13,040 nucleotides of DNA from contig CALVRP010000059.1 of the NCBI GenBank assembly GCA_944358665.1, positions 1 to 13,040 on the forward strand, written 5' to 3'. This DNA comes from an uncultured Bacilli bacterium. Lineage in GTDB: Bacteria > Bacillota_I > Bacilli_A > RF39 > UBA660. The position numbers were made by a program, and so were the translations under genes. Of the stretch, positions 1-7,187 are shown piece by piece; within the stretch, counting starts at the first letter, position 1; each line of letters begins with the position of its first letter. The notes beneath the pieces are model-generated. The model was not told the DNA's origin. It did no database searches and was given only the letters and a program-made list of their open reading frames with translations.

Positions 1-77
1 ATTACATATGTTTTCCCATGACGTTTTACAATTTTACATTTAGGACATATTTTTTTTTTTTATTGTCTTACTTTCAT
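1..77 (-). pseudogene. rpmJ: 50S ribosomal protein L36 (bL36), TAA at codon 6, 3' end outside window
   Basis: L36 is a zinc-ribbon protein of about 37 residues. AGGAGGGATATT leads to ATG at 77 and the codons read MKVRQ, then TAA (62-60), then KKKICPKCKIVKRHGKTYV in the same frame up to the window edge. Family members read MKVRPSVKK followed by an I/M-C-xx-C segment, so codon counts agree exactly and only codons 5-7 differ, including the stop. The first zinc pair, Cys11 and Cys14, is intact. A run of 12 A (61-50 on the minus strand) begins inside the TAA codon. Error in the run length alone would not remove the stop. Position after infA fits rpmJ. Confidence 0.8.
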
Positions 78-87
78 AATATCCCTC

Positions 88-303
88 CTACTTTCTATAA
101 GTTATTCGCCCGCGTGTTAAATCATAGGGTGATAATTCAACAGTTACCTTGTCACCTTTTAAAATACGAATTCTATTACAACGCATTTTACCAGAAACGC
201 GGGCCTTTATAACATGTTTGTTTTCAAGTGTTACTAAAAATTCACCGCCTGGAAGAATTTCTTCTACTAAGCCTTCTACTTCAATAACATCTTGTTTTGC
301 CAT
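88..303 (-). CDS. infA: Translation initiation factor IF-1
   Basis: IF-1 blocks the ribosomal A site during initiation. The 71-residue single OB-fold protein reads MAKQDVIEVEGLVEEILPGG, then LENKHVIKARVSGKMRCNRI and the highly conserved end RILKGDKVTVELSPYDLTRG plus RITYRK. Length and motifs are typical (72 in E. coli and Bacillus). A perfect AGGAGGTGAT precedes the ATG and overlaps the map stop. Its TAG is embedded in TAGGAGG, which serves rpmJ ten bases on. Confidence 0.97.
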   Translation of the reverse strand: MAKQDVIEVEGLVEEILPGGEFLVTLENKHVIKARVSGKMRCNRIRILKGDKVTVELSPYDLTRGRITYRK

Positions 304-307
304 ACTA

Positions 308-1054
308 TCACCTCCTGGTTAAAATTTCATAACCATCGTCTGTTATTAAAACAGTGTGCTCAAAGTGAGCTGATGGTTTATCGTCACCGGTGATTATTGT
401 CCAGTCATCATCTAAGATAAAGATTTCTGCTGTTCCTAAATTAAGCATTGGTTCAACAGCAATAACCATTCCCGCTTTTAGAAGTGGCCCAGTATGCTCT
501 TTCCCATAGTTTGGAACATCAGGTTCTTCGTGTAAGTGATTACCAACACCGTGCCCCACAAGTTCCTTAACAACACCTAATTTATGTGCATTTGCATACT
601 TACTAACTGCATAACCGATATCACCAACTCTAATGCCAGCTTTGATAACATCTAAACCAGCATATAAAGCTTTTTCAGTATGTTCAAGTAAATATTCTTT
701 ATCTTTATCAATTGTTCCTACTGGATAAGTCCAAGCAGAATCACCATGATAACCTTTATAGCAAGCACCAATATCAATAGAGATAATATCACCATTTTTA
801 AGTTTACGATTACTAGGTATCCCGTGAACAACTTCGTTATTAATAGATGTACAAATCGAACCCGGAAAACCATCATAACCTTTAAATGATGGGGTTGCTT
901 CTCTTTTTACAATATAATCCTCGGCAAGTTTATCAAGCTCTTTGGTTGTTATGCCGGGTTTAATAAACTGCTTTAAGTAATTATGCGTACTTCCAGTTAT
1001 TTCTCCAGCAACTCTTAAAAGCTCTATTTCTCTTGGCGTCTTAATACTTATCAT
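308..1054 (-). CDS. map: Type I methionine aminopeptidase
   Basis: This enzyme removes the initiator Met from nascent proteins. The 248 residues are the normal length for the short type I form. All five metal ligands are present: Asp94 (SIDIGA), Asp105 (GYHGDSAW), His168 (GHGVGNHLHEEP), Glu201 (VIAVEPML) and Glu232 (FEHTVLIT). CTSINNEVVHGIP (68-80) holds the substrate-pocket His. GGGAGG precedes the ATG, which overlaps adk by 14 bases. The final codons AGG AGG TGA, for Arg-Arg-stop, are at the same time the ribosome binding site of infA. Confidence 0.97.
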   Translation of the reverse strand: MISIKTPREIELLRVAGEITGSTHNYLKQFIKPGITTKELDKLAEDYIVKREATPSFKGYDGFPGSICTSINNEVVHGIPSNRKLKNGDIISIDIGACYKGYHGDSAWTYPVGTIDKDKEYLLEHTEKALYAGLDVIKAGIRVGDIGYAVSKYANAHKLGVVKELVGHGVGNHLHEEPDVPNYGKEHTGPLLKAGMVIAVEPMLNLGTAEIFILDDDWTIITGDDKPSAHFEHTVLITDDGYEILTRR

Positions 1055-1679
1055 AAACGCCTCCCATTATTTTTTCTATTTGTTTAAATGTATAATCAGC
1101 ATTAATGCTGCTATCGACATGATAAACATTATCTTTAAAATATTCTATAAGCGGAGCAGTTTCTTTTAAATAAATTTGATAACGTTTTTCAAATGTTTCT
1201 TCATTATCATCAGCTCTTGATACAAGATTATGTCCACAATTATCGCAAACACCTTCTATTTTAGCTCTTGTATCCTCAAACAAATCATTAAACACGGCTC
1301 CACACGCTGGACATATTCGCCGTCCAGTTATTCGTTTTAAAGCGATTTCTTTATCAATATCTAAAACAATAATAATACCTAATTTTATGTTTAATTCTTT
1401 TAGCATTTCCTCATATAATTTAGCCTGATTAATATTTCTTGGAAAACCATCGAGAACATAACCTTTAGGGCCTACTTCTTTAAGCTTTTGTTTTAGTAAA
1501 TCACTAATTACTTCATCACTTACAAACTGCCCTTTATCAATTTTTTCTTTTATAGAGTTATCAGTAATATTCCTAAGTAAATCTCCAGTTGAAATATGTT
1601 CTAAATTATACTTTTTACTGATTTTTTTAGATTGTGTCCCTTTACCAGCAGCTGGCGGGGCAATAAACGTTATGTTCAT
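1041..1679 (-). CDS. adk: Adenylate kinase, zinc-lid type
   Basis: Adenylate kinase converts ATP and AMP to two ADP in the cytoplasm. The 212 residues have the P-loop APPAAGKGTQ (7-16), the AMP-binding STGDLLR (30-36) and DGFPRN (78-83), and ITGRRICPACG before the lid. The lid carries Cys123, Cys126, Cys145 and Cys148, a four-Cys zinc site common in Gram-positive enzymes. RADDNEETFEKR follows. The P-loop differs from the usual GxPGAGKGT in that Ala replaces both the first Gly and the Gly before AGK; I believe this variant occurs in gut Bacillota but cannot confirm it here. The start overlaps secY by four bases and the stop lies 14 bases inside map. Confidence 0.96.
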   Translation of the reverse strand: MNITFIAPPAAGKGTQSKKISKKYNLEHISTGDLLRNITDNSIKEKIDKGQFVSDEVISDLLKQKLKEVGPKGYVLDGFPRNINQAKLYEEMLKELNIKLGIIIVLDIDKEIALKRITGRRICPACGAVFNDLFEDTRAKIEGVCDNCGHNLVSRADDNEETFEKRYQIYLKETAPLIEYFKDNVYHVDSSINADYTFKQIEKIMGGVYDKY

Positions 1680-2938
1680 GAACGTCTTCTTCCTCGTTTA
1701 TAACTACGACTAATTAAATTACTTTCAAGTTGCTTATATGCTTCTAGAACAACACCAACAACGATAATAAGTCCTGTACCACCAATTGATACACTTGTTG
1801 GTAATGATGAAATTGCACTAAAGATATAAGGCATACAAGAAATAAATGCTAGGAATAGTGAACCAACAACAGTAATTCTAATTAAAACGCGGTTCACATA
1901 ATTAACAGTTTCTTCTCCTGGTCTTACACCAGGGATATAACCACCATTTTGATTTAATTTTTCAGCCATTTCTTTTGGTTTGATTTGTACAAACGTATAG
2001 AAATATGAAAATAAGATAATAAAGATAATAAATAAGATAATTCCTGTTACTGATGATAAGCTAAGCCACTTATTAACAAATAACATCCAATCTTCATTCT
2101 TTGCAAATTGCGCGATTAATGCCGGTGCAGAAATAAGAGCAGAAGCAAATATTACCGGAATAACTCCTGCAGAGTTAATTTTAAACGGTAAATATGACTG
2201 CTGTTTTCCTACCGCATTATTGCTTTTATTAGCATATTGAACAGGTAATCTTCTTTCGGCGAGTTGTACATAAAGTACACCTAAAATTACGCCAACATAG
2301 ATTAACACAAATACTGCAAAAGAAATAATTCCTAAGAAAGCAGTTTGTGTCGTTGACATGTCAACTAATCCTGACCAGGCTTCGGTAAACATATAAGGTA
2401 CACTAGCTAAAATACCTGCCATAATTATCATTGATACACCATTTCCTAAACCTTTCATGGTAATTTGATCACCAATCCAAAGTAAGAAAGCAGTTCCGGC
2501 GGTAAGTACTAATGATACCTCTAAATAATCCATTACTGTTCCATTATCGATAAAAGCAAATGAGAACATATAACCTTGAATAAAGGCTAAAGCAATTCCC
2601 AAAATTCTTGTTATTTGATTTAATTTATTACGCCCAGTTGACCCTTGTTTAGATAGTTCAGTAAAATAAGGAACTACCCCCATTTGTAAAAGGGACATAA
2701 TAATTGAAGCAGTAATATAAGGCATAACACCTAAGGCAAAAATTGAAAAGTTTGCCATAGCGCCACCACCCATAAGGTTAAGTAGCTCTAAGAAACCCAT
2801 ATCTAATCCACGGTCTACACCAGGGACAGTAATCGCTGTTCCAATTTTAAATATAAATAGGGCAAAGAATGTAAAATATATTTTCTTACGCAAGTCTTTA
2901 TTTTCAGGACTGAATAATTGCTTTATTTTTGAAAACAA
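1676..2938 (-). CDS. secY: Protein translocase channel subunit SecY
   Basis: SecY forms the protein-conducting channel of the SecYEG translocon in the cytoplasmic membrane. The 420 residues (Bacillus about 431) begin MFSKIKQLFSPENKDLRKKI and then alternate hydrophobic segments consistent with ten membrane helices. Family motifs include GIMPYITASII-like GVMPYITASIIMSLLQ (about 69-84), QLAERRLPVQYANK and NQNGGYIPGVRPGE, the cytosolic loop that contacts the ribosome and SecA. The start codon is TTG, immediately after the rplO TAA. It is supported by GAGGTGA in the last rplO codons and by the normal N-terminus. The TGA stop overlaps the adk ATG in ATGA. Confidence 0.97.
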   Translation of the reverse strand: MFSKIKQLFSPENKDLRKKIYFTFFALFIFKIGTAITVPGVDRGLDMGFLELLNLMGGGAMANFSIFALGVMPYITASIIMSLLQMGVVPYFTELSKQGSTGRNKLNQITRILGIALAFIQGYMFSFAFIDNGTVMDYLEVSLVLTAGTAFLLWIGDQITMKGLGNGVSMIIMAGILASVPYMFTEAWSGLVDMSTTQTAFLGIISFAVFVLIYVGVILGVLYVQLAERRLPVQYANKSNNAVGKQQSYLPFKINSAGVIPVIFASALISAPALIAQFAKNEDWMLFVNKWLSLSSVTGIILFIIFIILFSYFYTFVQIKPKEMAEKLNQNGGYIPGVRPGEETVNYVNRVLIRITVVGSLFLAFISCMPYIFSAISSLPTSVSIGGTGLIIVVGVVLEAYKQLESNLISRSYKRGRRRS

Positions 2939-3382
2939 TTAAATCACCTCGGCTTTTCCACCTGTTTTTTCAATTGCTTCTTTAGCAGTTTTTGAAAACT
3001 TACTAGCTTTTACTGTTAATTTCTTTTCTAAAGTACCATTTCCAAGTACTTTAATACCATCTAATTGTTTTTTTACTAATCCCATATCTTTTAAAATTTC
3101 CGGTGTTACTTCGGCACCATCTTCAAATTTATTTAAATCATCTAAGTTAATAACTGCATATACTTTTTTGAATCTAGCATTTGAGAAACCTCTTTTAGGG
3201 ATTCTTCTGAATAATGGTGTTTGACCACCCTCAAAGCCGATTCTTACACCGCCACCGCTTCTTGAATTTTGTCCATTCTCTCCGCGACCAGCAGTTTTAC
3301 CAATACCACTTCCAGGTCCTCTTCCAACTCTTTTGCGAGCTTTAGTTGCACCTTCAGCTGGTTTTACTGTATTTAATTTCAT
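2939..3382 (-). CDS. rplO: 50S ribosomal protein L15 (uL15)
   Basis: L15 is a late-assembly 50S protein with a long basic N-terminal arm. The 147 residues (Bacillus: 146) show RVGRGPGSGIGKTAGRG (residues 18-34), NSRSGGGVRIGFEGGQTPL and RRIPKRGFSN. The C-terminal globular part ends SKTAKEAIEKTGGKAEVI. The ATG overlaps the rpsE stop by one base; its ribosome binding site GGAGAT lies in the rpsE 3' end. The rplO stop is directly followed by the secY start codon with no spacer. Confidence 0.96.
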   Translation of the reverse strand: MKLNTVKPAEGATKARKRVGRGPGSGIGKTAGRGENGQNSRSGGGVRIGFEGGQTPLFRRIPKRGFSNARFKKVYAVINLDDLNKFEDGAEVTPEILKDMGLVKKQLDGIKVLGNGTLEKKLTVKASKFSKTAKEAIEKTGGKAEVI

Positions 3383-3897
3383 TATAAAATCTCCTCTACT
3401 TTTTTACCACGTAATGCAGCAATTTCTTCAGCAGTTCTTTGTTGTTTTAAAGCTTCTAAAGTGGCTCTTGCAATATTAACTTTATTATTTGATCCTAATG
3501 ATTTTGATAAGATGTCTTTTACACCAGCAAGTTCTAATACACTTCTAACTGGTCCTCCAGCTTTAACTCCAGTACCTTTTGAAGCCGGTTTTAACATAAC
3601 TTTACTTGCGCCATATCTTCCAATAGCTTCATGTGGGATAGTATTTTCATTAACAATTGCTACTTTTTGAATGTTTTTAGTGGCAGCGGCAACTGCTTTT
3701 TTAATTGCATCTGGTACTTCAGCAGCTTTTCCTGAACCAATACCAACTTTACCTTTTCTGTCACCAACAACTACAGTAGCAGCGAAACGTAATTGACGAC
3801 CACCTTTTGTTACTTTTGTAACACGTCCAATATTAATAACTTCTTCATCATATAATTTAGGACGTCTCTCACGTGGTTCTCTTCTGCGTTTTTCCAT
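3382..3897 (-). CDS. rpsE: 30S ribosomal protein S5 (uS5)
   Basis: S5 sits on the 30S solvent side near the decoding centre and, with S3 and S4, forms the mRNA entry helicase region. The 171 residues hold the S5 double-stranded RNA-binding-like fold with GGRQLRFAATVVVGDRKGKV (about 32-51) and GIGSGKAAEVPDAIKKAV, then IPHEAIGRYGASKVMLKPA, and the C-domain GSNNKVNIARATLEALK. The N-terminal EKRRREPRERRP stretch is very basic. AAAGGAGGGAAAC precedes the ATG. Its TAA shares one base with the rplO ATG (TAATG), so no room remains for rpmD. Confidence 0.97.
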   Translation of the reverse strand: MEKRRREPRERRPKLYDEEVINIGRVTKVTKGGRQLRFAATVVVGDRKGKVGIGSGKAAEVPDAIKKAVAAATKNIQKVAIVNENTIPHEAIGRYGASKVMLKPASKGTGVKAGGPVRSVLELAGVKDILSKSLGSNNKVNIARATLEALKQQRTAEEIAALRGKKVEEIL

Positions 3898-3909
3898 CGT
3901 TTCCCTCCT

Positions 3910-4272
3910 TTAGAATTCTAATCCATTTTCGCGAGCAGCTTCCGCTAAAGCTTTAACGCGTCCATGATATAAGTATCCGCCTCTATCGAATACAACTTTT
4001 GTTATTTTAGCTTTTTTAGCTCTTTTAGCAATTAATTCTCCAACTTTACTAGCTGCTTCCACATTTCCTCCGTTTTCTAGAGAAAGTTCTTTATCAATTG
4101 AAGAAGCACTTACTAAAGTCTTACCTTCACTATCATCAATGATTTGTGCGAAGATATTGCTATTAGATCTAAATACGTTAAGTCTAGGAATTTCTGTAGT
4201 GCCAGAAACTTTATTTCTAACACGAGTATGTCTAGCCTTACGTACATCATTACGATTTACTTTTTTTATCAT
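3910..4272 (-). CDS. rplR: 50S ribosomal protein L18 (uL18)
   Basis: L18 binds 5S rRNA together with L5 and attaches it to the 50S subunit. The 120 residues equal the Bacillus length. The basic N-terminus KARHTRVRNKVSGTTEIPRL (about 12-31) is followed by VFRSNSNIFAQIIDD, VFDRGGYLYHGRVKALAEAA and the end RENGLEF, all canonical. AAAAGGAGAAG precedes the ATG. Gaps are 24 bases to rplF and 12 to rpsE. Confidence 0.97.
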   Translation of the reverse strand: MIKKVNRNDVRKARHTRVRNKVSGTTEIPRLNVFRSNSNIFAQIIDDSEGKTLVSASSIDKELSLENGGNVEAASKVGELIAKRAKKAKITKVVFDRGGYLYHGRVKALAEAARENGLEF

Positions 4273-4296
4273 AATATCTTCTCCTTTTAGTTTTTA

Positions 4297-4827
4297 TTAA
4301 GCAGCCTTTTTACCAACTTTACGGATAATATGTTCATCTTTATAACGAATACCTTTTCCTTTATATGGTTCTGGTTTTCTTATTTTTCTAATGTTTGCTG
4401 CAAATTCACCAACTAATTGTTTATCAGTTCCTTTAACAGTAATTTCTGTATTACTAGGGTTATCCACAGTAATACCTTCTGGAATTTCAACATTTACTGG
4501 ATGTGAATAACCAGCAGTTACTACTAAAGTATTACCTTTTACAGCAAAACGATAACCAACACCAACTGTTTCTAAAGATTTTTCAAAACCTTTAGTTACA
4601 CCAATAATCATATTTGCTATATTGGCATTAGCTGTTCCATGAAAATTCTTATATGCATCACTAGATCTTTCTAGTTTCAATTCATTTCCTTCTTGCTTAA
4701 CAGTAATATGGCTATTGATTTCAGTAGAAAGCTCTCCTTTTGGGCCACTAACTGTAACAATATTACCATTAGTAGTTACTGTAACGCCTTCAGGCACGAT
4801 AAGAATTCTATTACCTATACGACTCAT
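4297..4827 (-). CDS. rplF: 50S ribosomal protein L6 (uL6)
   Basis: L6 has two similar domains and binds near the sarcin-ricin loop and the GTPase centre. The ATG at 4827 gives MSRIGNRILIVPEG, the normal family start, 176 residues (Bacillus: 179), with GAAAGGA upstream. A TTG 21 bases earlier (4848) would overlap rpsH and adds seven residues not found in the family, so it is not used. Further signatures are TVSGPKGELS, SLETVGVGYRFAVKGN, GYSHPV and EPYKGKGIRYKDE near the end. The basic tail is HIIRKVGKKAA. Confidence 0.96.
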   Translation of the reverse strand: MSRIGNRILIVPEGVTVTTNGNIVTVSGPKGELSTEINSHITVKQEGNELKLERSSDAYKNFHGTANANIANMIIGVTKGFEKSLETVGVGYRFAVKGNTLVVTAGYSHPVNVEIPEGITVDNPSNTEITVKGTDKQLVGEFAANIRKIRKPEPYKGKGIRYKDEHIIRKVGKKAA

Positions 4828-4841
4828 TTTATCTTTCCTTT

Positions 4842-5234
4842 CTACCAAACGTAAGCCAACACTTCGCCACCTAATGAATTTGCTTTAGCATTTTTACCAG
4901 TCATAATTCCTTTAGATGTTGAAACAATGGCAATGCCAAGACCATTTAATACTTTTGGCATTTCATTAGCTTTTGCATAAACACGTAATCCTGGTTTTGA
5001 TATTCTTTTTAGTCCAGTAATTACACGTTCTTTTTTATTTACATATTTAAGATTTAAAACAATAGTATTTTGAACGTCACCTTTTTGTATTTTATACCCT
5101 TCAATATAGCCTTCTTCTTTTAAAACTCTTGCGATTTCTTCTTTGATTTTAGAAGCAGGTACTTCTACAGTGGTATATCTCATTTGATTTGCATTACGAA
5201 TTCTTGTAAGCATATCTGCGATTGGATCTGTCAT
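4842..5234 (-). CDS. rpsH: 30S ribosomal protein S8 (uS8)
   Basis: S8 is a primary binder of the central 16S rRNA domain; in E. coli it also represses the spc operon, which is not shown here. The 130 residues begin MTDPIADMLTRIRNANQMR, have LKRISKPGLRVYAKANEMP and the RNA-binding end GIAIVSTSKGIMTGKNAK, then GGEVLAYVW. Bacillus has 132. GAAGGGAGGAT precedes the ATG. A 14-base gap separates it from the preferred rplF start. Confidence 0.97.
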   Translation of the reverse strand: MTDPIADMLTRIRNANQMRYTTVEVPASKIKEEIARVLKEEGYIEGYKIQKGDVQNTIVLNLKYVNKKERVITGLKRISKPGLRVYAKANEMPKVLNGLGIAIVSTSKGIMTGKNAKANSLGGEVLAYVW

Positions 5235-5249
5235 ATATATCCTCCCTTC

Positions 5250-5435
5250 TTACCAGCTTGATTTTTTAACCCCTGGTATTTGTCCTTTATAAGCTAATTC
5301 TCTAAAACAAATACGGCAAATTCCATATTTCTTTAGTACTGAATGTGGTCTTCCACATATAGAACAACGAGTATATGCACGTACTTTATATTTAGGTTTA
5401 CGATTAGCTTTTACAATCATACTCTTTTTAGCCAT
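5250..5435 (-). CDS. rpsN: 30S ribosomal protein S14, zinc-binding short form (uS14)
   Basis: This is the 61-residue type Z S14 (called rpsN or rpsZ), which binds the 30S head. The zinc ribbon is complete: Cys24, Cys27, Cys40 and Cys43 in RCSICGR and GICRICFREL, and the C-terminus is IPGVKKSSW. Organisms that carry a zinc-free paralog use it when zinc is scarce; none can be seen in this window. The usual position in the spc operon between rplE and rpsH is kept, with gaps of 17 and 15 bases. AGGAGGAAATT precedes the ATG. Confidence 0.97.
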   Translation of the reverse strand: MAKKSMIVKANRKPKYKVRAYTRCSICGRPHSVLKKYGICRICFRELAYKGQIPGVKKSSW

Positions 5436-5452
5436 AATTTCCTCCTATTTCG

Positions 5453-5992
5453 TTATTTTTTAAATGGCATACCGAAACCTTTTAGTAAATCTAATGCTTC
5501 TTCATTAGTTTTAGCTGTTGTTACAAAAACGATATCCATGCCACGTACTTTTACAACGTTATCATAGTCTATTTCTGAGAAAATCAATTGTTCAGTAAGT
5601 CCTAAAGTGTAATTACCTCTACCATCAAATGATTTTGGACTTATTCCTCTAAAATCACGAACACGCGGTAATGTAATACTAATTAATTTATCTAAAAAGT
5701 TATACATTTGTTCTCCACGTAAGGTAACTTTGCAGCCAATAGCTTGACCGGCACGAACTTTGAAGCCAGCAATTGCTTTTTTTGCTTTAGTTACTACAGG
5801 CTTTTGACCAGTAATAATTTTTAAATCATTTACCGCAGCCTCTAATAACTTACTATTGCCAGTTGCATCTCCAACTCCCATATTAACAACTATTTTATCT
5901 AACTTTGGAGCTTCCATAATATTTTTATAATTGTATTTTTCTCTTAAACTAGGTACGATTTCTTTGCTATATTTTTCTTGTAGGCGGTTCAT
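5453..5992 (-). CDS. rplE: 50S ribosomal protein L5 (uL5)
   Basis: L5 binds 5S rRNA in the central protuberance and contacts P-site tRNA. The 179 residues equal the Bacillus length. Signatures are VVNMGVGDATGNSKLLEAA (about 36-54), TGQKPVVTKAKKAIAGFKVR, LPRVRDFRGISPKSFDGRGN, GLTEQLIFSEIDYDNV and the C-terminal GFGMPFKK. AAGGAGG precedes the ATG. It is followed after 17 bases by rpsN. No odd residue or break was seen. Confidence 0.98.
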   Translation of the reverse strand: MNRLQEKYSKEIVPSLREKYNYKNIMEAPKLDKIVVNMGVGDATGNSKLLEAAVNDLKIITGQKPVVTKAKKAIAGFKVRAGQAIGCKVTLRGEQMYNFLDKLISITLPRVRDFRGISPKSFDGRGNYTLGLTEQLIFSEIDYDNVVKVRGMDIVFVTTAKTNEEALDLLKGFGMPFKK

Positions 5993-6012
5993 ATATACCC
6001 TCCTTTCAGGTT

Positions 6013-6321
6013 TTAGTCAAGTTTTTCGTTTGATTTTCTTGACACTCTAATTTTTTTACCTTCTTTATCAGTAGTGTGTCCAATTCTAGTGCCTTTTTTA
6101 GTTTTCGGATCAATAATCATTACATTAGACGCATGAAGAGGAGCTTCCATTTCAACAATACTTCCAGCTTCGTTACCTGTTGGTTTAACATGTTTTTTTA
6201 TTTTGTTAACGCCTTCAACGACAACTTTATTTTCGCCTCTTAAAGTTCTAATGATTTTTCCTTCTTTACCTTTGTCTTTACCAGCAATGACAACTACTTT
6301 ATCTCCAACTTTTAATTTCAT
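6013..6321 (-). CDS. rplX: 50S ribosomal protein L24 (uL24)
   Basis: L24 starts 50S assembly by binding the 5' end of 23S rRNA. The 102 residues open with a KOW motif, KVGDKVVVIAGKDKGKEGKI (residues about 4-23), then VVVEGVNKIKKHVKPTGN, EAPLHASNVMIIDPKTKKGT and a basic end VSRKSNEKLD. Length matches Bacillus (103). GGAGGAATAAT precedes the ATG. Gaps are 14 bases to rplN and 20 to rplE. Confidence 0.97.
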   Translation of the reverse strand: MKLKVGDKVVVIAGKDKGKEGKIIRTLRGENKVVVEGVNKIKKHVKPTGNEAGSIVEMEAPLHASNVMIIDPKTKKGTRIGHTTDKEGKKIRVSRKSNEKLD

Positions 6322-6335
6322 ATTATTCCTCCAAA

Positions 6336-6704
6336 CTATAACACTTCTTTAGCAAGTGATACAATTTTCATAAAATCTTTATCACGTAGTTCACGTGCCA
6401 CTGGTCCGAATACACGAGTTCCAACCGGACTCTTATCATCTTTGATAATAATACAAGCATTATCGTCAAATCTAATATAAGAGCCATCAGGTCTTCTTAA
6501 ACCAGATTTTGTTCTAACAACAACCGCTTTAACAACTTGACCTTCTTTAACAGTGCCATTTGGTGTTGCTTTTTTTACGGTTCCTACTACAATATCTCCA
6601 ATATTGCCAGTTTTTACTTTGCTGCCACCTAATACTCTAATAACTAAAAGATCACGAGCACCAGTATTGTCAGCTACTTTTAAACGGCTTTCTTGTTGAA
6701 TCAT
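6336..6704 (-). CDS. rplN: 50S ribosomal protein L14 (uL14)
   Basis: L14 binds 23S rRNA at the subunit interface and forms an intersubunit bridge. At 122 residues it has exactly the usual length. Signatures are MIQQESRLKVADNTGAR, LGGSKVKTGNIGDIVVGTVK, VVRTKSGLRRPDGSYIRFDD and GTRVFGPVARELRDKDFMKI. AAGGAGG lies upstream of the ATG. No anomaly is visible, and it is the usual first gene of the spc operon part, here joined to rpsQ by only 22 bases. Confidence 0.98.
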   Translation of the reverse strand: MIQQESRLKVADNTGARDLLVIRVLGGSKVKTGNIGDIVVGTVKKATPNGTVKEGQVVKAVVVRTKSGLRRPDGSYIRFDDNACIIIKDDKSPVGTRVFGPVARELRDKDFMKIVSLAKEVL

Positions 6705-6726
6705 AAATAATCCTCCTTCTAGCTAG

Positions 6727-6984
6727 TTACAAAATAACTGCTTTTTCTACTATTTCTACTAAACGATAATGCTTAGTTTTTGAAAGTGGTCTTGTTTCAG
6801 CGATTCTTACAGTATCACCAACACCAGCTTCATTTTTTTCATCGTGAGCAGCATATTTTTTAGAGTATTTTACTCTTTTTCCATATTTTTTATCTTTTTT
6901 GTAAGTTTCTACTAAAACGCTAATGGTTTTATCAGCGCCAGCACTAACAACTTTTCCAACTAATTCTTGTCTTCTATTTTCCAT
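6727..6984 (-). CDS. rpsQ: 30S ribosomal protein S17 (uS17)
   Basis: S17 is a primary 16S rRNA-binding OB-fold protein of the 30S body. The 85 residues start MENRRQELVGKVVSAGADKT, continue YGKRVKYSKKYAAHDE and GVGDTVRIAETRPLSKTKHY, and end RLVEIVEKAVIL, all canonical. The length is normal (Bacillus: 87). AGGAGGAAAT precedes the ATG. Spacing to rplN is 22 bases with its own strong ribosome binding site. Confidence 0.96.
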   Translation of the reverse strand: MENRRQELVGKVVSAGADKTISVLVETYKKDKKYGKRVKYSKKYAAHDEKNEAGVGDTVRIAETRPLSKTKHYRLVEIVEKAVIL

Positions 6985-6992
6985 ATTTCCTC

Positions 6993-7187
6993 CTAGCCTT
7001 GTAATTCACGTTCACGTAATATAGTTTTAATACGTGCAACAGCCTTTCCAAGTTCTTTTATACGAGCTGGTTTTTCAAGACTACCTGTAGCTTGGCTAAA
7101 ACGCAAGTTAAATAATTCTTCTTTATATTCTTCGATTTTAGCTAATAATTCTTCATTAGTTAATTCTCTAAGTTCTTTACTTGTCAT
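6993..7187 (-). CDS. rpmC: 50S ribosomal protein L29 (uL29)
   Basis: L29 is a small two-helix protein beside the exit tunnel, next to L23. The 64 residues read MTSKELRELTNEELLAKI, then EELFNLRFSQATGSLEKP, ARIKELGKAVARIKT and LRERELQG, which is the full family pattern (usually 63-69 residues). The ATG is 11 bases inside the rplP end; GGTGAGG just upstream is the ribosome binding site and is read within rplP codons, so translation is probably coupled. The TAG stop merges with the AGGAGG of rpsQ, eight bases before that gene. Confidence 0.96.
   Translation of the reverse strand: MTSKELRELTNEELLAKIEEYKEELFNLRFSQATGSLEKPARIKELGKAVARIKTILRERELQG

Noticed and set aside
50..61. Run of twelve T as an intrinsic terminator
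   Set aside because: No stem precedes it on the plus strand, and on the coding strand it is poly-A inside rpmJ.
18..212. Plus-strand open frame of 64 codons
   Set aside because: It lies antisense to infA and rpmJ, has no recognisable domain and no good ribosome binding site.
3461..3670. Plus-strand open frame inside rpsE
   Set aside because: Antisense shadow of a conserved ribosomal gene, with no family resemblance.
4828..4848. Longer rplF start at TTG 4848
   Set aside because: It adds seven residues not found in the family and overlaps rpsH; ATG 4827 has a ribosome binding site and the canonical MSRIGN start.
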